A DNA stretch of 36,087 nt from Candidatus Binatia bacterium. GTDB taxonomy: Bacteria; Desulfobacterota; Binatia; HRBIN30. This document shows positions 30,328 to 36,087 of this stretch, piece by piece. Each line of letters opens with the position of its first letter. Within the stretch, counting starts at the first letter, position 1. The position numbers and the translations under genes are program-made. Below the pieces are notes generated by a model that did no database searches, was not told where the DNA came from, and saw only the letters and a program-made list of their open reading frames with translations. Where the stretch lies: the NCBI GenBank assembly GCA_036382395.1, contig DASVHW010000135.1, positions 1 to 36,087 of the forward strand. Direction: 5' to 3'.

Positions 30328-32433
30328 ATGCGTAGCCGCTGGAACGAGGCCGAAGCCGCCGCGGCCGTCGAGCGTTGGGTGGTCCCGTATGGGCAGGATC
30401 TGGCGCTCCGTGTCTATACGTCGCGCCTCATCGGTGCCGACCCCAGCCTGGTGTTACACGGCGGCGGCAATACCTCGCTCAAGACACCGGTCAAGACGGT
30501 CTTCGGCGACGAGATCACCGCGTTGTTTGTCAAAGGATCGGGATGTGACCTGCAGGCGATTGAGCCGGCGGGCTTTACCGCCCTGCAACTCGCCCCGTTG
30601 GCGCGGCTACGGCAGCTGGACGATCTGTCGGAAGCGGGAATGATCAGCCAGCTCCGCCTCAGTCAACTCGACGCTTCGGCCCCCTCGCCGTCGGTAGAGA
30701 CGCTCCTGCACGCCTTCTTGCCCTATCGCTACATCGATCATTCGCATGCCAACGTGGTGCTGTGCCTCAGCAATCAGCCGGCAGGCGACAGGTTGCTGCG
30801 GGAGGCGGTCGGCGAGCAGGTGATTGTTCTGCCCTACATCACGCCGGGATTTCCTCTCGCCAAAGAAGTGGCACGTGTCGTCGAACAGCAACCGGCGGCG
30901 CGCGGCATCATCGTAGCGAAGCATGGGCTCTTCACCTTCGCTGATGATGCGCGCACGGCGTACGAGCGTCACATCGAGGCTGTGGACGCGTGCGAGAGGT
31001 TTCTTGCCGCCCGCCAGCCGAAGCGGCTGTTCACGCCGCGCTACACCGTCGAGGCCCGGCCCGCCGACCTGGCGGCGCAGGCAGCCCCGATCCTGCGAGG
31101 ACTCCTGGCCGAGCGCACCGAGAGCGAAGACATTCAGTATCGCCGGTTGCTGCTCGATTGGCGAGCCGATGATGAGGTGCTGGCGTTTGTGAACAGCGCC
31201 CAAGCCACCACGCTCGCCTCAACCGGACCGCTCACGCCCGACCACGTGATTCGCACCAAGCCCTTTGCACTGCACGTCGCCAGCCCGATCTGGGACGACG
31301 CGCCACGGCTGCGTCAGCAGTTGGCCGAGGCGGTGGCGGAATTCGTCAGGCGGTACGAGGCGTACGTCAGCCAACACACCGATGGCACAGGCAATACGAA
31401 GTCCGACCCGTTCCCGCGGGTTGTGTTTCTGCCTGGGGCGGGAGTGTTTTGCTTCGGCAGGACGAAGACGGAGGCGCGCATCGCCGCCGACATCACCGTC
31501 CAGGGTCTGCGCGCCAAGGCGATTGCGCATGCCATGGGCGGCTATGAGTCGGCCTCGACCGAACATCTGTACATGATGGAGCACTGGAGCTTGCAGCGGG
31601 CGAAGCTCGGTCGGACAGCGGCGCTGCCGCTGGAACGCCAGGTGGTGTTCATCACCGGCGCCGCCGGCGCCATCGGGTACGGCATTGCCAAGGTATGCGC
31701 CGAGGCCGGAGCCCACTTGGTTCTGACCGACATCGACGCGAAACGGTTGGGGCCCGTGGCTGAGAGGATCGAGAAGGCCCACGGGCGCGGGAGCGCGACC
31801 GCAATTCCCATGGACGTCACCGATGCCGCCTCGGTGCGCGCGGGGTTCGACGAGGCGTGCCGCGCCTATGGTGGCGTCGATGTCGTCGTCGTCAATGCCG
31901 GTATCGCCCACGTCGCTGCGGTGGCGGACCTCTGCGACGCCGATCTCGATCGGGTGATGGCGGTCAATTTCACCGGCGCCTTTCTGACCATCCGGGAGGG
32001 CGTTCGGGCACTGCGTGCCCAGGCCCTGGGCGGCAACATCGTCATCAATTCTTCGAAAAACGTGTTCGGGCCTGGGAAAGATTTCGGCGCCTACAGCGCC
32101 TCGAAAGCGGCGGCGCATCAACTGGGGAAGGTCGCCGCCATCGAACTGGCGGCAGAGGGTATTCGCGTCAACATGATCAACGCCGACGCTATCTTTGCGG
32201 AAGACGACGTCGCATCCGGCCTGTGGGCGACAGTCGGCCCGGACCGCGCCCGCAGCCGCGGCCTGAAGCTGGAAGAATTGCCCGAGTACTACCGCGGCCG
32301 CAACCTGCTGCGCGCCCGGGTCACGGCGCGCCACGTGGGTAACGCCGTGGTTTTCTTCGCCAGCAATCGCACCCCAACCACCGGCGCCACGCTGCCGGTC
32401 GATGGTGGCGTGGTGGAGGCGTTCCCGCGCTAG
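30328..32433 (+). CDS. Bifunctional class II aldolase / short-chain dehydrogenase
   Basis: A 701-residue fusion of a class II (zinc) aldolase domain (about 1-420) and an SDR domain (about 435-700). The aldolase part has LHGGGNTSLK (residues 43-52), the Zn ligands HSH at 138-140 and His199 in VAKHGLFTF. The SDR part has TGAAGAIG (443-450), Asp468 and Asp470 after strand 2 suggesting NAD rather than NADP, NAGIAHV, and Ser575-Ser576, Tyr589 and Lys593 as catalytic residues. Related fusions act in rhamnose catabolism, splitting a 1-phosphoketose to DHAP plus an aldehyde that the SDR oxidises or reduces. Here it follows the LsrF-like gene by 94 bp and may work in the same pathway. No rhamnose genes are nearby. 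Confidence 0.88.
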   Translation: MRSRWNEAEAAAAVERWVVPYGQDLALRVYTSRLIGADPSLVLHGGGNTSLKTPVKTVFGDEITALFVKGSGCDLQAIEPAGFTALQLAPLARLRQLDDLSEAGMISQLRLSQLDASAPSPSVETLLHAFLPYRYIDHSHANVVLCLSNQPAGDRLLREAVGEQVIVLPYITPGFPLAKEVARVVEQQPAARGIIVAKHGLFTFADDARTAYERHIEAVDACERFLAARQPKRLFTPRYTVEARPADLAAQAAPILRGLLAERTESEDIQYRRLLLDWRADDEVLAFVNSAQATTLASTGPLTPDHVIRTKPFALHVASPIWDDAPRLRQQLAEAVAEFVRRYEAYVSQHTDGTGNTKSDPFPRVVFLPGAGVFCFGRTKTEARIAADITVQGLRAKAIAHAMGGYESASTEHLYMMEHWSLQRAKLGRTAALPLERQVVFITGAAGAIGYGIAKVCAEAGAHLVLTDIDAKRLGPVAERIEKAHGRGSATAIPMDVTDAASVRAGFDEACRAYGGVDVVVVNAGIAHVAAVADLCDADLDRVMAVNFTGAFLTIREGVRALRAQALGGNIVINSSKNVFGPGKDFGAYSASKAAAHQLGKVAAIELAAEGIRVNMINADAIFAEDDVASGLWATVGPDRARSRGLKLEELPEYYRGRNLLRARVTARHVGNAVVFFASNRTPTTGATLPVDGGVVEAFPR

Positions 32434-32436
32434 AGG

Positions 32437-34008
32437 TCAAATCCGGAAGATCTCGTAGCAGCGGCTCTCGCCGTCGCTGCGGGTCACCCGCACGGTGATG
32501 ACGCCGTCACTGTCGCAAGAGTAGGTCTCGCAGATGCGCTGATCTCCCAGGTCGTCGCGGCCGCCGATCTCGGCAGGCGTCAGTCTGCACTCGATCGGAA
32601 TCCCCGGATCGTAGGGAAAGAGCACATCGGACCACGAGCGCACCCCCGCCCCCGGCCGCCCCGCTGCATCGACTCCGGCGCATTCGAAGTAACGCAGGTG
32701 GCCGATGTTGTGTCTGGGGACATACTCCACCTTGCGCTCCAGCGGTGCACCTCCATAGGCCGGGAGCCGGGTGCCCGCAGAAAAAATCGGCGCGAAGTAC
32801 TCCCGCCTGCCATGATCGGCCAGACGCAGGACACCGAAGTGCCGTGACAGCATGTCGTGCAGGGTCAGACGCTCGGCGCTATGGATGGCCGCGCCCATCG
32901 CCGTTGCGGTAAACGGTTTGTCCGTCATCACCAGCCGCGCCTGTGGAAAGCGGGCGGCGATCATTTCCGCAACCAGCGGCAACTTGGATGAGCCGCCCAC
33001 CAGATAGATGCCATCGAGGGTCTCCGGATCCACCCCCGCCGCGCGCGCCGCGGCGCTCTCCACCAGCGCCCACAGCTTGTCGACCGCCGGGGCAAGCACC
33101 GCCCGCAGTCGGGCGAAATAGTCTGCCACTCGGATGGTGCAGGTTTCGCCCTTCAGACCGATGTCGGACGGGATGAGGGCCAGGGTGCGCACCGAACCCG
33201 AGGAGATGCTTTCCTTCTGCTGGCAGGCATGCCGCAGCAGCTGCTCACGCTGCAGGCGTGAGAGCGCGTCGAAGTCCAGCCGCATTTTCTCGGCAAACAG
33301 GCGCGCCAAGGTACGGTCCAGATCATCGCCGCCGAGTTCCTCGATCCCCGCCGCATCGATGACGGTGAATACGCCGCCGGCGATTTTCACCAGTGAGCAG
33401 TCGAAGGTCCCGCCGCCGAAGTCGAAGATGACGACCGCCGCCGACAGCTTCCGTGCCGCCGTGCGGTTGCCGTGCACGACGCGGTCGGCGAACTCAATCG
33501 CCGCCGCCGTCGGCTCGTTGAGCGTGCCGATCACCTCGAACCCGGCCTCTTTGAATGCCTGACGCGTGATGTGGCGTTGCGCGCCGTTGGCGTTGGCCGG
33601 CCAGGTGATCACCGCCTGTAACGGCTCGGCAGGGAAGAGGCCGGAGCGCTCCACCGACTGGCGCAGTGCCACGGCAAATCCCCGCAACACCTCGGCCGTG
33701 TCAAAGCCGTCCGGATGCACATCGAGACCGATGCGTCCGCCGCCGACATAGTCCCGCAACAACCGCTTGATGGAACGGATGAGGCTGTAGCGCCGGTCCG
33801 CGCCCGACTGTGCCAGGCAGCGCTCGGCGTCCGGGCCATACAAGAACCGGCCGGTGTCGTGGTCGTACGCCAGCAGCGATGGGAAGACATCCCGGACCAC
33901 GCGGCCGATGGCCGTCTCGACCACGTGAGGAATGACCGGGTAGCGGCCGCGATCACTGCAGACCACGACCGTGTTGGTCGTCCCGAAATCGACTCCCAGC
34001 CGCGCCAT
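32437..34008 (-). CDS. Atypical short Hsp70-family protein
   Basis: A 523-residue Hsp70-like protein. The actin/Hsp70 ATPase domain is complete: phosphate-1 loop GVDFGTTNT near residues 5-13, EPTAAAIEFA, phosphate-2 loop VVIFDFGGGTFDCSLV and adenosine motif LVGGSSKLP. After the ATPase part (about residue 380 onward) the canonical DnaK substrate-binding domain and C-terminal lid are not recognisable. About 140 unfamiliar residues follow instead, and the total is shorter than DnaK (about 635). It should be a specialised chaperone or ATPase regulated by the GrpE-like partner. The ATG at 34008 has GGAGG 8 nt upstream and lies 2 bp after the partner's stop. A GTG two codons earlier is possible. 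It converges with the aldolase/SDR gene, with 3 bp between stops. Confidence 0.85.
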   Translation of the reverse strand: MARLGVDFGTTNTVVVCSDRGRYPVIPHVVETAIGRVVRDVFPSLLAYDHDTGRFLYGPDAERCLAQSGADRRYSLIRSIKRLLRDYVGGGRIGLDVHPDGFDTAEVLRGFAVALRQSVERSGLFPAEPLQAVITWPANANGAQRHITRQAFKEAGFEVIGTLNEPTAAAIEFADRVVHGNRTAARKLSAAVVIFDFGGGTFDCSLVKIAGGVFTVIDAAGIEELGGDDLDRTLARLFAEKMRLDFDALSRLQREQLLRHACQQKESISSGSVRTLALIPSDIGLKGETCTIRVADYFARLRAVLAPAVDKLWALVESAAARAAGVDPETLDGIYLVGGSSKLPLVAEMIAARFPQARLVMTDKPFTATAMGAAIHSAERLTLHDMLSRHFGVLRLADHGRREYFAPIFSAGTRLPAYGGAPLERKVEYVPRHNIGHLRYFECAGVDAAGRPGAGVRSWSDVLFPYDPGIPIECRLTPAEIGGRDDLGDQRICETYSCDSDGVITVRVTRSDGESRCYEIFRI

Positions 34009-34010
34009 GC

Positions 34011-34709
34011 TCACACCCTCCGGTTTACCGCCACCGCGGCTTTGCTCACCACCATCCCCCTCGCCGTGCGATAGCCTGGCCGCAGCGTTTCGAGAATCAC
34101 ACCGTCGGGGACGTTCGCTTGGTGCCGCTCGTCGACCACGACGTGGATCAGCGGGTCGACGACATCCATCGGCTCCGCATCGAACCGGGCGGCTCCCAAG
34201 CTCTCGAGCAGCTGATCCAGCTGCTCGACGATCCGCGCCCCGTCCCGTTCGGCTATGCCGGCGGCCTCGCGTCGAATACCAGCGAGATCGCGGACCACGG
34301 ACTCCGTCCGTTGTTCGAGGAGTTCGCTCAGCAGGCGACGCAGCGAGTCCACCGATGCGTCCAACGCTGCGTCGGCTTCGCTCGCCGGCGCCGCGTGTCG
34401 TTCCATCATCTGCTTCACGTCACGGAGTTCCCCAAGAATTGCGTCGAACTTCTTGGCACAATCCCGGACGGCGGCGATATCGGGCGTCGTACGGGCTGAC
34501 ACGGCGGTCGAGCCGGCCGGAGACGGACGCTTGCGTCCCGGGGCCGGCGCCTGCTTGGCCGCACCCCCGCCTGCCCCTGGTGTCTTCTTTCGCGGCGCGG
34601 CGGAAGCTTTGCTGCGGGCTCCGGCGTCTGTTTTGGGCACAGCTCGGGAATCGCGCTCTGCGGCTAAGGCCACGGCAACCGTCTGGTCGTCAAGTTTCTT
34701 CTTCGCCAC
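34011..34709 (-). CDS. GrpE-like nucleotide exchange factor
   Basis: A 232-residue protein with three regions. Residues 1-75 are a Lys/Ala/Pro-rich, probably disordered extension; 76-170 form a long charged helix that fits the GrpE coiled stalk. The end (DAEPMDVVDPLIHVVVDE, then PDGVILETLRPGYRTARGMVVSKAAVAV) matches the GrpE beta head, in particular the LRPGY motif. GrpE promotes ADP release from Hsp70. The start is GTG at 34709 with GGAGG 7 nt upstream on the minus strand. It is translated in tandem with the short Hsp70. Because both are divergent from canonical DnaK/GrpE, this pair is likely an accessory system in addition to the main one. Confidence 0.8.
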   Translation of the reverse strand: MAKKKLDDQTVAVALAAERDSRAVPKTDAGARSKASAAPRKKTPGAGGGAAKQAPAPGRKRPSPAGSTAVSARTTPDIAAVRDCAKKFDAILGELRDVKQMMERHAAPASEADAALDASVDSLRRLLSELLEQRTESVVRDLAGIRREAAGIAERDGARIVEQLDQLLESLGAARFDAEPMDVVDPLIHVVVDERHQANVPDGVILETLRPGYRTARGMVVSKAAVAVNRRV

Positions 34710-34733
34710 GTTTCATCCTCCAATGAGGCCACG

Positions 34734-34767
34734 CCTCTCGCCACAGATGTACATGATCTGCGAGAGG
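34734..34767 (-). promoter_or_regulatory. Hairpin in the leader of the grpE-hsp70 pair
   Basis: An 8-bp stem (CCTCTCGC with GCGAGAGG) encloses an overlapping CAGAT/ATCTG pair around GTAC. It lies 25-58 bp upstream of the GTG start and just 5' of its Shine-Dalgarno. It could be an operator or an RNA structure. It is not the CIRCE heat-shock element. Function is inferred from position only. Confidence 0.35.
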
Positions 34768-34921
34768 GTACCACCCCTCTATTGGGCATCCCTCAGGGGA
34801 GGCCTGCGGGTCGTGCGGTTGCTGCCACCGAGAACATTGATCGACACGACGCAGAAAATCGCGTAAGTAAGAGTCATTGGAATCAGCTGAAATAGCGGTC
34901 GCACAGCACCGTTCGACGCCA

Positions 34922-36087
34922 ATGATACACTCGGTTCTTCCGCGCCGCGACTCTGCCGCGAGCCTCGTTCGGGTCGCCCTGGCGCTGGCTTTTCTTGGAG
35001 TCGGACAGCCGGTGCGGGCCAGTACGGGGGACTGCGGCGCCCTCCCCGTCGTCACCAGCGTGATTGCCGCCATGTTCCAGAACGATGGGCGCGTGATCTC
35101 AGGAACCTGCGATCCGAACAGTGACGAGATCGTGACCGCTGCCGACGTGACCGGTTTGGTCGACCTTCCCGCGCCGCCGGCATGTCCCGCAAGCGCCGAT
35201 CTCGTGGTTGAGATCGACAACAAAACTGGGCGCTCGCCGGTTTCGATCGTGCTCAGCGGCAAGCGCCTTGGTGCGGAATGTCTTGCCGGCGCACTTGCCA
35301 CCTCCTACCGTCGAACAGTGAACTGCGCCGGTCCCGGGTTGGTCACCTGCGGTCAGTTCAACGCCCGGGCCGCGGGCTCGTGGCGTCACTCGATCCTCGT
35401 GGCGTCACCGAACTCCGGCCAAACCCAGCACCAGGTGTCACTGCTTGTTGCGGGCAACGTGCCCAATCGCATTCGCTTTACCGCCTTTGCCAGCGTGTTT
35501 TCCGTGCAGACCTCCGCCAACGAGGGGAACGGCTCGCTCCGTAGCGTTCTGCAAAGTATCGATGCGGCGCCCAAGCCCGCCCTCATCCAGTTCAGCCCCG
35601 ATGCCTTCCCGCCTGGAGTCCCTGTGGCCATCCGTCTCGATTTCAGTCTGCCCACGCTTGCGAGCGATGACGTGACGATTGACGCCACCGACGCGACGGG
35701 TGCGGTAGGCAACCGCATCATTGACGCCAACGGATTACCGATTGGCGCATTGGGGATCAGCGGGGCCCGCAACCATGTCATCGGTTTGCACCTGCGGAAC
35801 TCCGGCGGGAACGACCGCGACCTGCTGAGCATCTCCGGCCCAGGCGCCGACGGCAACGTGGTCGAGCGAACGATTGTCGACGGACCGTCGTCGGCCGATG
35901 GTATCGGCGTCGACCTGGATGCGGGCAAAGACTTCGGAAACAGTGCGAACGTGATCCGTGACTGTGAGATCTCGGGCGTGTCGGACAAAGGCGTGAAAGT
36001 CACCACCGGAGCGTACGCGCGGGTGGAACGGTGCTGGGTCCACGACAACGCCAACGGCGGGATCCAGGCTACCCTTGGCGGCCACGT
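34922..36087 (+). CDS. Secreted protein with dockerin-like motif and beta-helix repeats (partial, runs off right edge)
   Basis: The frame from the ATG at 34922 is open to the end of the window (388 codons). Residues 1-33 form a signal peptide: basic start, hydrophobic VRVALALAFLGVG, likely cleavage near VRAS. A short EF-hand or dockerin-like segment CDPNSDEIVTAADVTGLV follows near residues 60-77. From about residue 230 on, repeated strand-turn units (NHVIGLHLRNS, NVVERTIVDG, NVIRDCEISG, ARVERCWVHDN) indicate a right-handed parallel beta-helix of the NosD/pectate-lyase-like kind. This suggests a cell-surface or secreted protein that binds or cleaves polysaccharide. The ATG has no clear ribosome-binding site. 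The real length and C-terminal anchor are unknown because the gene is cut. Confidence 0.75.
   Translation, partial: MIHSVLPRRDSAASLVRVALALAFLGVGQPVRASTGDCGALPVVTSVIAAMFQNDGRVISGTCDPNSDEIVTAADVTGLVDLPAPPACPASADLVVEIDNKTGRSPVSIVLSGKRLGAECLAGALATSYRRTVNCAGPGLVTCGQFNARAAGSWRHSILVASPNSGQTQHQVSLLVAGNVPNRIRFTAFASVFSVQTSANEGNGSLRSVLQSIDAAPKPALIQFSPDAFPPGVPVAIRLDFSLPTLASDDVTIDATDATGAVGNRIIDANGLPIGALGISGARNHVIGLHLRNSGGNDRDLLSISGPGADGNVVERTIVDGPSSADGIGVDLDAGKDFGNSANVIRDCEISGVSDKGVKVTTGAYARVERCWVHDNANGGIQATLGGH

Noticed and set aside
31219-32334. A 371-codon minus-strand frame opposite the aldolase/SDR gene
   Set aside because: The plus-strand protein has complete aldolase and SDR active sites. The antisense translation has no domain signature.

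Overview
The window is a GC-rich, densely coded stretch of bacterial chromosome with no rRNA, tRNA, CRISPR array, transposase or phage gene that I could find. Heptose and LPS-core genes (GT9 heptosyltransferase-like, heptose-7-phosphate kinase) indicate a Gram-negative (diderm) bacterium. The yicC / kinase / spoT / ridA / rpmB order resembles deltaproteobacterial-type genomes. A catabolic cluster (CoA ligase, SCP-x-like thiolase, DUF1329, amidohydrolase) and a secreted dockerin plus beta-helix protein would suit a soil or sediment lineage such as Desulfobacterota, Myxococcota or Candidatus Binatota. That placement is inference; no marker was searched.

Layout. (1) 1-4069, envelope sugars: a GT2 glycosyltransferase cut by the left edge diverges from a GT9 glycosyltransferase, a DegT-type sugar aminotransferase and a stand-alone heptose-7-phosphate kinase. 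(2) 4066-9728, housekeeping: yicC, an archaeal-type CMP kinase where many relatives have gmk and rpoZ, the bifunctional (p)ppGpp enzyme, ridA, then rpmB, an SCP2-domain protein and rpsT. (3) 9891-12884: murJ, mazG, grxC. (4) 12885-14318, a low-density interval: one unknown small gene, an HNH endonuclease and several dyad-symmetric sites. (5) 14361-20197: a membrane GT-C glycosyltransferase, uvrC and comEC. (6) 20283-27283, all on the minus strand and operon-like: amidohydrolase, DUF1329 outer-membrane or periplasmic protein, a conserved Cys-rich protein of unknown function, nitroreductase-fold protein, SCP-x-type thiolase and acyl-CoA ligase. (7) 27545-32433, plus strand: apt, metK, an LsrF-like aldolase and a class II aldolase/short-chain dehydrogenase fusion. 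(8) 32437-34709: an atypical short Hsp70 with its own GrpE-like partner. (9) 34922 to the right edge: a secreted beta-helix protein, incomplete.

The most interesting points are the co-directional apt-metK-aldolase-aldolase/SDR set, which could recycle S-adenosylmethionine by-products; the archaeal-type CMP kinase in the gmk/rpoZ slot; two genes (the CMP kinase and uvrC) with a -10 hexamer exactly 6 nt before a GTG start, suggesting leaderless mRNAs; the unknown Cys-rich protein in the catabolic operon; the Hsp70/GrpE pair with a hairpin in its leader; and several families of palindromic repeats packed into intergenic gaps, above all the nested inverted-repeat tangle at 7782-8111. Most gene starts have clear Shine-Dalgarno sequences, and several neighbours overlap by 4 bases.
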